Below the pieces are notes generated by a model. It ran no database searches and was not told the DNA's origin. It saw only the letters and a program-made list of their open reading frames with translations. Shown in pieces: positions 9,407 to 19,469 of a stretch of 64,000 nucleotides of DNA. Within the stretch, counting starts at the first letter, position 1; every line of letters starts with the position of its first letter. The position numbers and the translations under genes were made by a program. The DNA is from Flavobacterium alvei (lineage in GTDB: Bacteria; Bacteroidota; Bacteroidia; Flavobacteriales; Flavobacteriaceae): NCBI RefSeq assembly GCF_002920895.1, contig NZ_PQVG01000002.1, positions 1-64,000 of the forward strand, read 5' to 3'.

Positions 9407-9778
9407 ATGCTAAAAAACAATCAATTATACTATTTTACCTTAACTATAATTGTAATGATTATGGGTGTAATTTCAAGGAAAATTGATGGCGTTCCAACCT
9501 TTATTGGTGATGGTTTATATGCTTGCATGATTTACTTTGGGATGCGCATTCTTTTTGTCAATTCAAATACAAAAAAAGCTGCAATTCTTGCGTTATTATT
9601 TTGCTTTGTCATCGAGCTTCAACAACTTTATAGAGCCGATTGGATTTTAGCTATTCGAAATACAACCTTGGGACATTATGTTTTAGGGCAAGGTTTTCTT
9701 TGGAGCGATTTGTGCTTTTATACCTTTGGAATAGCAATTGCTTTTGCGATAGATTTAAGAAGCTTAAACAGAAATTAA
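9407..9778 (+). CDS. DUF2809 family membrane protein
   Basis: 123 residues with four membrane segments. The layout (VISRKIDGVPTFIGDGLYAC, a central CFVIELQQLYRA, then LGQGFLWSDLCFYTFGIAIA) fits the DUF2809 family of unknown function, whose hallmark is the E-x-x-Q pair in the third helix and the late W-SDLxxY. Likely co-transcribed with the upstream YeiH-type gene. Confidence 0.8.
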   Translation: MLKNNQLYYFTLTIIVMIMGVISRKIDGVPTFIGDGLYACMIYFGMRILFVNSNTKKAAILALLFCFVIELQQLYRADWILAIRNTTLGHYVLGQGFLWSDLCFYTFGIAIAFAIDLRSLNRN

Positions 9779-9876
9779 CAACAGTAAATTGCGATTAAAC
9801 ACTAATTGCAAAAGGGTATTATTTAGGATTTAATCATTTAAAAACTGTAATTCCAATAGATTTTAGATAAATTGAC

Positions 9877-9884
9877 TAATTTTG
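9877..9884 (+). promoter_or_regulatory. Candidate -7 box for panB
   Basis: TAATTTTG matches TAnnTTTG and is followed by CACC, 29 bases before the panB ATG at 9913. A -33 TTG was not found at the usual distance. Confidence 0.5.
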
Positions 9885-9912
9885 CACCTCAAATCTATAA
9901 TTCCTAAAAATA

Positions 9913-10731
9913 ATGTCAACCGCTAAAAAAGATTACAAACGAATCACAACAAAGTCATTAATAGAAATGAAAGCCGATGGGCAAAAAATTTCTATGCTTA
10001 CGGCTTATGATTTTACAATGGCAAAAATTGTTGATGCCGCAGGTGTTGACGTAATTTTGGTAGGAGATTCTGCGTCGAATGTAATGGCGGGGCACGAAAC
10101 GACTTTACCCATCACTTTAGACCAAATGATTTATCACGCATCTAGTGTGGTTCGTGCTATTTATCGTGCCTTGGTAGTGGTTGATTTGCCTTTTGGAAGC
10201 TATCAATCCGATCCAAAAGAAGCTTTGCGCTCTTCCATCCGAATTATGAAAGAAAGTGGCGGACACGCGGTAAAACTAGAAGGTGGTAGCGAAATCAAAG
10301 AATCCATCAAAAGAATTTTAAACGCAGGAATTCCTGTTATGGGACATTTGGGTTTAACACCACAATCTATCTATAAATTTGGCACTTACACCGTTCGAGC
10401 TAAAGAAGAAGAAGAAGCAGAAAAATTAATTGAAGATGCAAAACTCTTAGAAAAACTTGGCTGTTTCGCTATAGTTATCGAAAAAGTACCTGCTGAATTA
10501 GCCCAGAAAGTGGCCAAAAGTATTTCGATTCCAGTTATAGGAATTGGTGCTGGTGGCGGTGTTGACGGACAAGTACTAGTCATTCACGATATGTTGGGAA
10601 TGAACAATGAATTTAGTCCAAGATTTTTGCGTCGTTATATGAATTTATACGAAGGAATGACCTCGGCAATTGGACAATATGTAGCCGATGTGAAATCGCA
10701 AGATTTTCCAAATGAAAAAGAACAATACTAG
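9913..10731 (+). CDS. panB: 3-methyl-2-oxobutanoate hydroxymethyltransferase
   Basis: 272 residues, typical for PanB. It transfers a hydroxymethyl group from methylene-tetrahydrofolate to 2-oxoisovalerate, giving ketopantoate for pantothenate and CoA synthesis. The (beta/alpha)8 barrel motifs are present: '[20 protein letters not shown]', [15 protein letters not shown] (metal and substrate loop), 'HAVKLEGG', '[14 protein letters not shown]' and '[20 protein letters not shown]'. No other pantothenate gene adjoins it here. Confidence 0.96.
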   Translation: MSTAKKDYKRITTKSLIEMKADGQKISMLTAYDFTMAKIVDAAGVDVILVGDSASNVMAGHETTLPITLDQMIYHASSVVRAIYRALVVVDLPFGSYQSDPKEALRSSIRIMKESGGHAVKLEGGSEIKESIKRILNAGIPVMGHLGLTPQSIYKFGTYTVRAKEEEEAEKLIEDAKLLEKLGCFAIVIEKVPAELAQKVAKSISIPVIGIGAGGGVDGQVLVIHDMLGMNNEFSPRFLRRYMNLYEGMTSAIGQYVADVKSQDFPNEKEQY

Positions 10732-10772
10732 ATTAGAAAACAGAAAAGATTTGTAGAAAAAATATTTTTTAT

Positions 10773-11543
10773 ATGACAATTATACCCAATACAACCGTTG
10801 TTATTCCCTGTTATAATGAGGAAAAAGGAATTTCAAATGCCGAATATTCCAACTTTTTGAATAACAATCCAGAGGTATTAATTTGTTTTGTAAACGATGG
10901 GTCAAAAGACAATACTCTTGCTGTTTTGACTGTTTTGAAAGAAAAGCATCCTACTCAAATTCAAATCCTTTCACTCGAAAAAAACGCTGGAAAAGCCGAA
11001 GCTGTTCGAGCCGGAATTAATCATTGCAACCTTCATTTCCAACATCGCTATATTGGTTATCTCGATGCCGATTTAGCAACAACTCTCGAAGAATTTATTG
11101 AACTTAGAAATTATTTGCAAGGCGAAATTGTGTTTAGCTTTGGTTCTCGAATTCGAAAAATTGGCTCTATTATTGAACGCGAAAACAGTCGTTTTTTGAT
11201 AGGAAGAGTTGTGGCAACATTTATCTCGAACATACTAGACATCAAGGTTTATGACACCCAATGTGGTTCGAAACTTTTTACAAGAGAAATTTCAGAAAAA
11301 GTATTCGAAAAAGAATTTATCTCGAGATGGCTGTTTGATGTAGAGATTTTTTACCGAATGATTCATCTATTCGGCAAAGAAAAAGCTATCAAAAAAATGA
11401 TAGAAGTTCCTTTGAAATTATGGGTCGAAAAAGGCGATTCTAAAGTAAAATTCACTTACGGTTTCAAACTTTGGTTTGACTTATTTGAAATTCAAAGAAA
11501 ATATAAAAAAATTGCAAAGAATTTATCCAATCCAAACGCATAG
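10773..11543 (+). CDS. Family 2 glycosyltransferase (dolichyl/polyprenyl-phosphate hexose synthase-like)
   Basis: 256 residues with a GT-A fold: the start VIPCYNEEKGI, a nucleotide loop 'CFVNDGSKDNT', and the metal-binding D-A-D in GYLDADLATT. The DPM1-like segment 'ISRWLFDVEIFYR' follows. Such enzymes load a sugar from a nucleotide donor onto a lipid carrier at the inner face of the membrane. There is no membrane anchor. The next gene, 3 bases downstream, encodes an ArnT-like family 39 transferase that uses lipid-linked sugar donors, so the two likely form a pathway. Confidence 0.85.
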   Translation: MTIIPNTTVVIPCYNEEKGISNAEYSNFLNNNPEVLICFVNDGSKDNTLAVLTVLKEKHPTQIQILSLEKNAGKAEAVRAGINHCNLHFQHRYIGYLDADLATTLEEFIELRNYLQGEIVFSFGSRIRKIGSIIERENSRFLIGRVVATFISNILDIKVYDTQCGSKLFTREISEKVFEKEFISRWLFDVEIFYRMIHLFGKEKAIKKMIEVPLKLWVEKGDSKVKFTYGFKLWFDLFEIQRKYKKIAKNLSNPNA

Positions 11544-11546
11544 CAA

Positions 11547-13031
11547 ATGATTTCAAAAAAATTAAAAGACACTAATTTTATACTTTGCTTCTCTGTTATA
11601 ACCATTTTAATCTTCCGATTAATACTCACTTTTGCCATCCCACTTCTAGACAAAACCGAAGCGCGATATGCCGAAATAGCAAGGTTAATGTATGAAACCA
11701 AAGACTGGATTGTAGTTCAAATTGATTATGGTTTCCCGTTTTGGGCAAAACCACCTTTGTCAACTTGGCTTTCGGCAGGAAGTTTTGAAATTTTTGGTGC
11801 AAACGAATTTTCCGCAAGATTTCCATCGTATCTATTAAGTGTATTGCTTCTATTTATTGCTGGAAAATTAGCCAAAAAAGAAGGAAAATCTTTTTATCTT
11901 CCTGGTTTTATATTACTAACAATGCCAGAATTTTTAATTCACACTGGTGTTGTTTCTACCGATAGTGCCTTGTTTGTATGTATCACAATAATGATGCTTT
12001 CTTTCTGGAAAGTGGTAAACAATACCGAAAAAACCATTTGGAATTATCTATTTTTTATTGCTTTAGGCCTTGGTTTTTTAGCCAAAGGACCGCTGATAAT
12101 GGTGCTTACCTTCCCTCCTCTTTTTGTTTGGTGCTTGCTAGATTTAAACCGTTTAAAAGCTGTTTTTTCTCGTTTGCCCATTATTTTAGGAATACTTATT
12201 GTTGTGGCAATTGCATTACCTTGGTATTATTTAATTGAGCAAAAATCACCTGGATTTACCAATTATTTCTTTGTTGGCGAACATTACAAACGCTTCTTAG
12301 TTCCAGGTTGGAATGGGGATTTATACGGCAATCCAAAATATGTTCCAATGGGAATTGTTTGGGTATATATGATAGCATTTGCTTTTCCTTGGTTTCCAAT
12401 TGTTGTTTACAAATTATGGAAAAACAGAACTACTATTTTAAAAAATCCTTGGGTTTCATTTCTGGTTTTATGGCTTTTGTGGTTGCCTTTCTTTTTTACT
12501 TTTTCAAAAAATATTCTACACACCTACATTTTACCTACGACTTTCCCGATGATGCTATTGATGGTTCATTATTGGAATGAATTTGACAGTAAAAAAACAC
12601 TCATTCGAATCGGATTGTTTTTCCCTACAGCAATTTTTGTTATTGCAAGCGTTGCCATACTATTGCCAAAAGATTTATTCACAAAACTGAGTGGATATCC
12701 CGATGTTTCTTATATCATGAATTCCGACAAATACCTCTTAGAAAAACTGAAAGTTAATACTGAAAACAAACAAATTCCTTTGTATTATTTCGTTAAAGTC
12801 GAAAACGATTCTGTTGTAAATAAACAAAAAAATTACTCAGGAGAATTTTATTCCAACGGAAAAGAACAAGTACTTATCAATCAAAAAGAAGTGGATTCGG
12901 TTTTGAGTTTGAACAAAAAATTATTTTTTGTAATCCCAACCCGAAAATTAGAACAAGTCTCAAAAGAAAGTCTTGAAAAAATGAACCTAATCGACCATAA
13001 TAACAACACCTCTGTTTTCGAATCGAAATAA
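11547..13031 (+). CDS. ArnT/PMT-type family 39 glycosyltransferase
   Basis: 494 residues with about ten or more membrane helices. The N-terminal 'LLDKTEARYAEIARLMYETK' carries the acidic D-x-x-E-x-R-Y motif of GT39 enzymes, and 'GFPFWAKPPLSTWLSAGSFE' is the KPPL loop of the ArnT/dolichyl-phosphate-mannose-protein mannosyltransferase group. These transfer a sugar from a polyprenyl-phosphate carrier to lipid A, glycan or protein in the periplasm. It starts 3 bases after the partner family 2 transferase. The acceptor is unknown. Confidence 0.88.
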   Translation: MISKKLKDTNFILCFSVITILIFRLILTFAIPLLDKTEARYAEIARLMYETKDWIVVQIDYGFPFWAKPPLSTWLSAGSFEIFGANEFSARFPSYLLSVLLLFIAGKLAKKEGKSFYLPGFILLTMPEFLIHTGVVSTDSALFVCITIMMLSFWKVVNNTEKTIWNYLFFIALGLGFLAKGPLIMVLTFPPLFVWCLLDLNRLKAVFSRLPIILGILIVVAIALPWYYLIEQKSPGFTNYFFVGEHYKRFLVPGWNGDLYGNPKYVPMGIVWVYMIAFAFPWFPIVVYKLWKNRTTILKNPWVSFLVLWLLWLPFFFTFSKNILHTYILPTTFPMMLLMVHYWNEFDSKKTLIRIGLFFPTAIFVIASVAILLPKDLFTKLSGYPDVSYIMNSDKYLLEKLKVNTENKQIPLYYFVKVENDSVVNKQKNYSGEFYSNGKEQVLINQKEVDSVLSLNKKLFFVIPTRKLEQVSKESLEKMNLIDHNNNTSVFESK

Positions 13032-13048
13032 GGAATTCTTCCAAACCA

Positions 13049-13738
13049 ATGAAAATACTTTCTGATAAAAACAACTTGCAAATTCTGCACGAAGACAATC
13101 ATATTATTGTGGTTAACAAACGTGTAGGCGACATTGTGCAAGGAGATAAAACGGGCGATAAACCCTTATCCGAAGTCGTAAAAGAATACATCAAAGACAA
13201 ATACAACAAACCCGGTGAAGTTTTTCTTGGAGTGGTTCATCGTTTGGACAGACCCACAACAGGAATCGTCGTTTTTGCGAGAACCAGCAAGGCTTTGTCT
13301 CGAATGAATGAATTGTTCAGCAATCGCGAAACCAAAAAAACCTATTGGGCTGTTGTAAAAAACAAACCTGAAAATACTCAAGACAAACTTGTTCATTATC
13401 TCAAAAGAAACGAAAAAAACAATACTTCAAAAGCACATTCTAGAGAAGTTCCCGATAGTAAATTGGCTAGTTTAGATTATACAATCATCAAGGAACTCAA
13501 CAATTATTTTGCATTAGAAATCAATCTTCATACCGGAAGACATCATCAAATTCGAGCACAACTTTCGGCTATTGGATGTCCTATAAAAGGCGATTTGAAA
13601 TACGGATTTGACCGTTCTAATCCCGATGGAGGAATTCATCTTCACGCTCGAAAATTGGTTTTTATTCATCCCGTTTCCAAAGAAAATTTAAGTATTGTTG
13701 CTCCTGTACCAAATGATGTGATTTGGAAAGCCATATAA
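13049..13738 (+). CDS. RluA-family pseudouridine synthase
   Basis: 229 residues. 'VVHRLDRPTTGIVVFARTSK' contains the catalytic Asp of the HRLDRxTSG motif, and 'LETGRHHQIRAQL' (here LHTGRHHQIRAQLSAIGCP) is the conserved RluA motif II. No S4 domain precedes it. It isomerises uridine in rRNA or tRNA; target cannot be assigned. Starts 17 bases after the GT39 gene, so it may be read from the same transcript. Confidence 0.92.
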   Translation: MKILSDKNNLQILHEDNHIIVVNKRVGDIVQGDKTGDKPLSEVVKEYIKDKYNKPGEVFLGVVHRLDRPTTGIVVFARTSKALSRMNELFSNRETKKTYWAVVKNKPENTQDKLVHYLKRNEKNNTSKAHSREVPDSKLASLDYTIIKELNNYFALEINLHTGRHHQIRAQLSAIGCPIKGDLKYGFDRSNPDGGIHLHARKLVFIHPVSKENLSIVAPVPNDVIWKAI

Positions 13739-13783
13739 TTTGAAAAAAAATGTATCTTTAAAACTTCATTTAAGTTTTAAATT

Positions 13784-15112
13784 ATGGAATCTAAAACCAA
13801 CATTAATTTCAAAAAAGAAACTTTAACAAAGTTGCTCAATGCCATACTCATCCACGAAAATGAAATCATTGATGCCTTATACTTCGATTTTAAAAAACCT
13901 GCATTTGAAGCAGTTCTCACTGAAACAGGTTATGTAATCTCAGAACTAAAAGAGACTATAAAAAACATAAATAAATGGGCCAAACCCAGAAGAGTATTTC
14001 CTTCGCTTTTGAATTTCCCTTCCAAAGATTATATTTATAAAGAACCTTATGGCAAAGTTTTAATTATTTCGCCTTGGAATTATCCTTTTCAATTAGCGCT
14101 TTGTCCTTTAATTTCGGCCTTTGCAGCAGGAAATGAAGTCGTTCTAAAACCCTCAGAACTCACCCCCAAAACTTCTGAAATTATTACAAAAATAATCTCG
14201 AAAGTATTTGATAAGAAGGATGTTACTGTTATCCAAGGAGGAATTGAGGTGTCGCAACAATTACTTTCAGAACGATGGGATTACATCTTTTTTACAGGAA
14301 GTGTAGCCGTTGGGAAGATAGTTGCCAAAGCTGCAGCCGAAAATCTTACTCCTGTAACATTAGAATTGGGCGGAAAAAATCCTTGTATTATTGATGAAAC
14401 TGCCAATTTGAAACTCGCTGCCAAAAGAATCGTTTGGGGAAAATTTATGAATGCTGGACAAACTTGCATAGCACCCGATTATATTTTGATTCAAAAAAAC
14501 ATGAAAAGCCATTTTGTTGACTATATGAAAGAGGAAATTATCAAAGCTTATGGCGATAATCCTAGTGATTCTCCTGATTTTGCAAGAATCATAAATACAA
14601 AAAACTGCCAACGATTAATTAATATGATAGACCAAAAAAAAGTGATTTTTGGAGGACAAAATGACATCAAAAACAACTATATCGCTCCTACACTAATTGA
14701 CGAAAATTCAATTGACAGTGAACTAATGAAAGACGAAATATTTGGCCCCATTTTACCCATTATCACCTATGAAAAGGAAAAACAAATTGATGCCGTAATT
14801 TCAAAATATGAGAAACCTTTGGCTTTTTACCTTTTTTCTGAAAATAGAACTTTTACAAAACATTTGATACAAAAATATTCTTTTGGCGGCGGTTGTGTCA
14901 ATGATACAATGGTTCACTTTTCGAATAAAAGATTACCATTTGGTGGTGTTGGCCACAGCGGAATTGGCGCTTATCACGGAATTTTAAGTTTTGACACATT
15001 TTCTCACAAAAAAAGTATTCTAATAAAATCTAATTTGTTAGATTTACCTTTTCGCTATGCTCCTTACAAAGGAAAATTAGCAACGATAAAAAAAATATTA
15101 GACTGGATTTAA
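13784..15112 (+). CDS. Aldehyde dehydrogenase (class 3-like)
   Basis: 442 residues, short as in class 3/fatty aldehyde dehydrogenases. 'ISPWNYPFQLALCPLISAFA' is the NAD(P) pocket. The catalytic Glu is in TLELGGKNPCI and the nucleophile Cys in NAGQTCIAPDYIL. It oxidises aldehydes to acids with NAD(P)+. The preceding gene stops 45 bases upstream. The substrate is not evident. Confidence 0.93.
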   Translation: MESKTNINFKKETLTKLLNAILIHENEIIDALYFDFKKPAFEAVLTETGYVISELKETIKNINKWAKPRRVFPSLLNFPSKDYIYKEPYGKVLIISPWNYPFQLALCPLISAFAAGNEVVLKPSELTPKTSEIITKIISKVFDKKDVTVIQGGIEVSQQLLSERWDYIFFTGSVAVGKIVAKAAAENLTPVTLELGGKNPCIIDETANLKLAAKRIVWGKFMNAGQTCIAPDYILIQKNMKSHFVDYMKEEIIKAYGDNPSDSPDFARIINTKNCQRLINMIDQKKVIFGGQNDIKNNYIAPTLIDENSIDSELMKDEIFGPILPIITYEKEKQIDAVISKYEKPLAFYLFSENRTFTKHLIQKYSFGGGCVNDTMVHFSNKRLPFGGVGHSGIGAYHGILSFDTFSHKKSILIKSNLLDLPFRYAPYKGKLATIKKILDWI

Positions 15113-15142
15113 CCCAAAAAACAACTTTTTAAACCACAAAAA

Positions 15143-15949
15143 ATGCAAAATACAAATACACAAAAAGATCAAATAGAAAATTTATGCGCTAATGGATACC
15201 AACTAGATTTTGGTATCGTTTTCGAAAGTGCTTTCGAGAATTATAAAAAAATTGCTTTGTATGCTGGATTAATGATTTTGATTTTTTGGATTTTAATTTC
15301 AATCGTTTTTGGGGTTAGTTTAGTTGCCTTTATTGGGGTTGAACATATGGAAGAATTTGGCAATAAAATGAAACAAATTTCAGAAAACAAGGTAATGCCT
15401 CTGGATATTGCTATCCCAATAAACATGGGCTTACTTTTATTTTCAGCACTCATAAATCCATTCATGGCAGGCTTTCTAAAAATGGCCGATTGCGGCGAAA
15501 AAGGCGAAGAATTTCATGTTTCGACCATGTTTTCTTATTACAAATACCCCTATTTTTATGCTATTTTCTTATCAACCCTTTTGGCTGGATTCATTAGTAC
15601 TGGAGCAGCATTGCTTCTAGAATATGCAGGATTAAGTTTTGTTGGAACTGTAATTTCTTTGTTAGTATCGTTTCTTACCTTTTTGACAATTCCATTAATT
15701 GTTTTTGCAAAATTAAACGCAATCGATGCTATAAAATCAAGTATATTACTGATTTCTAAACAACCTTTAGTGCTTCTAGGATTAATAATTGTAGCAGGAA
15801 TAGGAGTTGCGCTTGGAATTTTTGGTCTGTGCATCGGAATATTTTTCACTTGGCCATTTATATATTCGATGAATTATGCCATTTATAAAAACATCATAGG
15901 AATTGATGAAACCAGTGAAATTGATAAAATTACTGGAACCGAAAATTAA
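15143..15949 (+). CDS. Hypothetical integral membrane protein, 268 aa
   Basis: After a polar lead of about 30 residues there are six predicted membrane segments (about 33-58, 90-110, 130-150, 160-195 counted as two, and 205-235). The layout resembles the DUF975/glycerophosphoryl phosphodiesterase membrane-domain group seen in Flavobacteria. A D-rich, polar C-terminus follows. No catalytic motif. It sits between ALDH and a zinc metallopeptidase gene, with short gaps on both sides. Confidence 0.75.
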   Translation: MQNTNTQKDQIENLCANGYQLDFGIVFESAFENYKKIALYAGLMILIFWILISIVFGVSLVAFIGVEHMEEFGNKMKQISENKVMPLDIAIPINMGLLLFSALINPFMAGFLKMADCGEKGEEFHVSTMFSYYKYPYFYAIFLSTLLAGFISTGAALLLEYAGLSFVGTVISLLVSFLTFLTIPLIVFAKLNAIDAIKSSILLISKQPLVLLGLIIVAGIGVALGIFGLCIGIFFTWPFIYSMNYAIYKNIIGIDETSEIDKITGTEN

Positions 15950-15987
15950 ATAACAACTATTATTGTTGAACTAAAAACTCTTTATTT

Positions 15988-16848
15988 ATGAAATGGATTG
16001 GAAGAAGACAAAGTGATAATGTTGACGACCGAAGAGGAATGTCAGGCGGTGGAAAAACTTTAATTGGCGGTGGAATTTTAGGAATTGTAATCTTGTTGTT
16101 AAATGCTTTTGGAGGCGAAAATGGTCAAATGATAGGCAATATTTTACAACAAACCCAAGGACAACAAGGCGCACCAACTGAGGAAAGAGCCTTAACTCCC
16201 GAAGAAGTCAAAGAAGGCGAATTTGTAAAAACGCTTTTGGCAGATAATGAAGATGTTTGGACAAAAATATTTGCAGAAAACAACCTGAAATTTGAAGCTC
16301 CTAAATTAGTTTTATTCAGCGGACAAGTGCAAACGGCTTGCGGTGGAGCTAGTTCAGCTTCTGGTCCGTTCTATTGTCCGGGAGATCGAATTATTTATAT
16401 GGATATGACTTTCTTTGAAGAATTAAGAACAAAATTTGGAGCCGAAGGTGGCGATTTTGCTGTAGCCTATGTTTTGGCACACGAATACGGGCATCACATC
16501 CAGACCTTGTTGGGAACTTCTGCCAAAATGCGCCAAGCACAAGAAGGTAAAAGCGAAGCCGAAGCCAATAAATTATCAGTTGCTCTAGAATTGCAAGCCG
16601 ATTTCTATGCCGGACTTTGGACACATTACAACGAAAAACAAAATGCCATGCTAGAACCTGGCGATATCGAAGAAGCGTTGAGTGCAGCAAATGCCGTTGG
16701 TGACGATGCCATCCAGAAAAAAATGCAAGGACAAGTAGTTCCCGATTCCTTTACTCACGGAACTTCTGAGCAAAGAATGTATTGGTTCAATAGAGGTTTT
16801 AAAACGGGTGATATTAGAAAAGGTGATACTTTTTCGGAGTTGGATTAG
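15988..16848 (+). CDS. YpfJ-type neutral zinc metallopeptidase
   Basis: 286 residues matching the zinc-metallopeptidase family UPF0042-unrelated 'YpfJ' group: 'MKWIGRRQSDNVDDRRG' at the start, one membrane segment (about 25-45), then a soluble domain. 'AHEYGHHIQTLLG' gives the HExxH zinc site, His165-Glu166-Tyr-Gly-His169, and 'ELQADFYAGLW' supplies the third ligand region. The domain after the helix probably faces the periplasm. Substrate unknown. Confidence 0.9.
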   Translation: MKWIGRRQSDNVDDRRGMSGGGKTLIGGGILGIVILLLNAFGGENGQMIGNILQQTQGQQGAPTEERALTPEEVKEGEFVKTLLADNEDVWTKIFAENNLKFEAPKLVLFSGQVQTACGGASSASGPFYCPGDRIIYMDMTFFEELRTKFGAEGGDFAVAYVLAHEYGHHIQTLLGTSAKMRQAQEGKSEAEANKLSVALELQADFYAGLWTHYNEKQNAMLEPGDIEEALSAANAVGDDAIQKKMQGQVVPDSFTHGTSEQRMYWFNRGFKTGDIRKGDTFSELD

Positions 16849-16888
16849 GAAAATTTAGATCTGCTTCAAAAATAATATTTAAAAAGTT

Positions 16889-17395
16889 ATGCATTATCAC
16901 TTTCGAAAAGCAGTTATCACAGATATTCCTGAAATTTGGGCTATTTTACAAGAAGCTATTATAAGAAGAAAAAATGACGGTAGCACGCAATGGCAAGACG
17001 GCTATCCCAATCTCGAAGTTATTAAAAATGATATTGGAAAAGGATTTGGCTATGTATTGACCGAAGGAGAAAACACCATTGGATATTGTGCCATCCTTAT
17101 CAATGACGAACCAGAATACCAAAAAATTGAAGGGGAATGGTTAACAAATTCAGATTTTGTTGTTTTTCATCGTGTAGCCATTTCCGAAAACTATTTGGGT
17201 AAAAATCTATCAAAAAAAATCATTGAATTCATCGAAGATTTTGCTCGTAAAATGAATATTAAAAGTTTAAAAGCAGACACCAACCACGATAATTTTGCCA
17301 TGATGAAAATCTTTGAGAAATCAGGTTTTACTTTTTGTGGTATAGTTTATTTTCGAGGAAGTCCAAGAAGAGCTTACGAAAAAGTGCTTGAATAA
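16889..17395 (+). CDS. GNAT family N-acetyltransferase
   Basis: 168 residues with the GNAT fold: 'FRKAVITDIPEIWAILQEA' at the start, the acetyl-CoA loop near 'FHRVAISENYLGKNLSKKII' (a diverged R/Q-x-x-G-x-G/A), and the late 'NFAMMKIFEKSGFTFCGIVY'. It probably acetylates a small molecule. It has no paired small gene, so it is not a toxin candidate. The start ATG is 40 bases after the metallopeptidase stop. Confidence 0.85.
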   Translation: MHYHFRKAVITDIPEIWAILQEAIIRRKNDGSTQWQDGYPNLEVIKNDIGKGFGYVLTEGENTIGYCAILINDEPEYQKIEGEWLTNSDFVVFHRVAISENYLGKNLSKKIIEFIEDFARKMNIKSLKADTNHDNFAMMKIFEKSGFTFCGIVYFRGSPRRAYEKVLE

Positions 17396-17438
17396 CCACA
17401 ACTTTTGAATCAAAATCAAGCAATCAAAAAAATTGCTG

Positions 17439-17446
17439 TACCTTTG
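17439..17446 (+). promoter_or_regulatory. Candidate -7 box for the RhlE gene
   Basis: TACCTTTG followed by CACC fits the Bacteroidetes -7 element, 55 bases before the RNA helicase ATG. That leaves a leader of about 45-50 bases, common for DEAD-box genes. Confidence 0.45.
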
Positions 17447-17501
17447 CACCCAATTAAAGAAGCACTCAAAATAAATAGTGTTTGCTTACTAAACACCATT
17501 T

Positions 17502-18791
17502 ATGTCATTCAACTCTTTAGGTTTATCTGATGCTTTATTAAAAGCCATCAGCAAAAAAGGATACACAACTCCATCTCCAATTCAACAAAAAGCAATTCCA
17601 CCCATCTTGGAAGGCAAGGATGTTTTGGCATCTGCCCAAACAGGAACAGGAAAAACAGCAGGTTTCACTCTACCTATTTTGCAATTATTATCGCAAGGAA
17701 AACATCTAAGTCACCGACCTATTCGTGCCTTGATATTGACTCCAACACGAGAATTGGCAGCACAAATATTGGCCAACATAAAAGAATACAGTGAGTTTGT
17801 AAATTTACGCTCTGCCGTTATTTTTGGAGGCGTAAACCAAAACCCACAAGTAAGTCAATTGCGTCAAGGGATTGATATTTTAGTGGCAACACCTGGTCGA
17901 TTAATCGATTTGCAAAATCAAGGTTTGATATCACTTTCCAAAGTGGAGATTTTGGTTTTGGATGAAGCCGATCGAATGCTGGATATGGGGTTTTTACGTG
18001 ATATCGAACGCATCTTGAAAGTACTACCGCCAAAAAGACAAAACTTGCTGTTTTCGGCAACCTTTTCCAAAGACATCAAGAAATTGGCAATGGGCATTTT
18101 GCACCATCCCGTTCAGGTAGAAGCCACTCCCGAAAACACCACTGTTGACGCCATTATCCAAAAAATATATCCTTGTGCCAAAGAGAAAAAAACAGAATTA
18201 ATCATAAAATTGATAACAGAAGGTAATTGGAAACAGATTTTGGTTTTTACCCGTACAAAACAAGGAGCCAATAAGTTAACTGAAAGTATGATTAGCTCTG
18301 GAATAAAAGCAGCAGCGATTCACGGAAACAAAGGTCAAGGTGCACGAACCAAAGCTTTGGCAGGTTTCAAAGACGGAAGCTTAACCGCTTTGGTCGCTAC
18401 CGATATTGCAGCTCGAGGATTGGATATTCCGTTGTTACCGCACGTTGTTAATTTTGAATTGCCCAATATTCCCGAAGATTACGTTCACCGAATTGGTAGA
18501 ACTGGTAGAGCTGGAGCCAGTGGAGAAGCCATCTCGCTTTTTAGCCCAGACGAAACCGTTTTTCTGCGCGATATTGAAAAATTGGTGGGTCTGAAATTAC
18601 CTAAAGAAAACATCAAAGGTTTTGAGCCAGATCCAAACGCTTCAACGGAACCAATAAAACAAGGCCAAGGAAGACAACAACGCAACTCTACACCAAAAGC
18701 AAAATCGGCTAATTCAAGTTCAAGAAGCAGTAATAACAGTTTTGGCCCAAGACGTCCTAATCAGAATAATGATAGACGGTCTAATAGATAA
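17502..18791 (+). CDS. DEAD-box RNA helicase, RhlE-like
   Basis: 429 residues. Q motif ('[19 protein letters not shown]'), Walker A in [12 protein letters not shown], motif II '[13 protein letters not shown]', SAT motif ('LLFSATFSK'), and motif [12 protein letters not shown] are all intact. The C-terminal tail is low-complexity and basic (Gln/Asn/Ser/Arg-rich), as in RhlE proteins that remodel ribosomal or cold-shock RNAs. It is monocistronic; the DNA right after its stop is a REP palindrome. Confidence 0.94.
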   Translation: MSFNSLGLSDALLKAISKKGYTTPSPIQQKAIPPILEGKDVLASAQTGTGKTAGFTLPILQLLSQGKHLSHRPIRALILTPTRELAAQILANIKEYSEFVNLRSAVIFGGVNQNPQVSQLRQGIDILVATPGRLIDLQNQGLISLSKVEILVLDEADRMLDMGFLRDIERILKVLPPKRQNLLFSATFSKDIKKLAMGILHHPVQVEATPENTTVDAIIQKIYPCAKEKKTELIIKLITEGNWKQILVFTRTKQGANKLTESMISSGIKAAAIHGNKGQGARTKALAGFKDGSLTALVATDIAARGLDIPLLPHVVNFELPNIPEDYVHRIGRTGRAGASGEAISLFSPDETVFLRDIEKLVGLKLPKENIKGFEPDPNASTEPIKQGQGRQQRNSTPKAKSANSSSRSSNNSFGPRRPNQNNDRRSNR

Positions 18792-18797
18792 TTTTAT

Positions 18798-18847
18798 GCT
18801 CCGCAAAGTCTCCGACTTTGTGGATATGATAAAAGGTCTCCGACCTT
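18798..18847. repeat. REP palindromes on the 3' side of the RAYT gene
   Basis: The palindromic core AAAGTCTCCGACTTT lies at about 18804-18819 within a block running from GCTCCGC at 18798. A second, shorter palindrome AAAGGTCTCCGACCTT follows at 18832-18847. The same core appears near 19,500 and 20,110-20,236. Confidence 0.8.
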
Positions 18848-18849
18848 CG

Positions 18850-19455
18850 CTACCAATTATAAATAGTGCTAATAGATTGTGGTTTCAAAACATCTATTAC
18901 CGGATTATCCACTTTTGTAATTGCCATAATTCCAGAATCTTCAACATAATTGGAAGCACTGGAATACACATAATGAGAAGCTTTTGCAACAATTCCTGCT
19001 CGAACAGGATTCAAATGAATATAATCCAATTTTGACCAAAAGAACTTTTCTGAAAAAATTTCTTCGGGATGATTTCCATATTGCCAAAACTGATATTTTT
19101 CATTTCGGCTATGACTTTTACAAGCAAATTCAAAACGTTTCAGCATCCAATCGGCTCTACTTTCAGGTTCTGTTTCAATTTTATTCAAAATAGTTGTTGC
19201 TGTAAATTTTTTAAAATCTCGAAGTAAATCCGATAGTTTACTGTTTTCTGACTGAATAATTAAATGAATGTGATTGGACATAATTACAAACCCATACAAA
19301 ATCATTCCTTTGTTTTTTATACAAAAATCCAGACTTTCGATGACGCAATCTTTATAGGTTTTTCTAGAAAAAACATCAACCCAGTCCACAACCGTAGCGG
19401 TTATAAAATGCGCTTTGGATTGATCTCGAATTAGGAACCCTTCTTTCTCTTTCAT
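18850..19455 (-). CDS. REP-associated tyrosine transposase (RAYT, IS200-like Y1 family)
   Basis: 201 residues. 'GFVIMSNHIHLIIQSE' contains the HIH metal-binding motif of Y1 HUH transposases, and the 'DYIHLNPVRAGIVAKASHY' segment is the family's typical C-terminal box. RAYTs bind and cleave single-stranded REP hairpins and are thought to spread REP sequences through the chromosome. REP palindromes flank the gene on both sides (18798-18847 and 19470-19522). It looks intact and lies between RhlE and a leftward hypothetical gene. Confidence 0.92.
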   Translation of the reverse strand: MKEKEGFLIRDQSKAHFITATVVDWVDVFSRKTYKDCVIESLDFCIKNKGMILYGFVIMSNHIHLIIQSENSKLSDLLRDFKKFTATTILNKIETEPESRADWMLKRFEFACKSHSRNEKYQFWQYGNHPEEIFSEKFFWSKLDYIHLNPVRAGIVAKASHYVYSSASNYVEDSGIMAITKVDNPVIDVLKPQSISTIYNW

Positions 19456-19469
19456 TATGTTTTTTTTAA

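Noticed and set aside
11978..12580. ORFs overlapping the GT39 gene in another frame
   Set aside because: Shadow frames of a well-supported membrane glycosyltransferase.
16889..17395. GNAT gene as a toxin of a toxin-antitoxin pair
   Set aside because: No small partner gene is adjacent, and it sits in a run of unrelated housekeeping genes.
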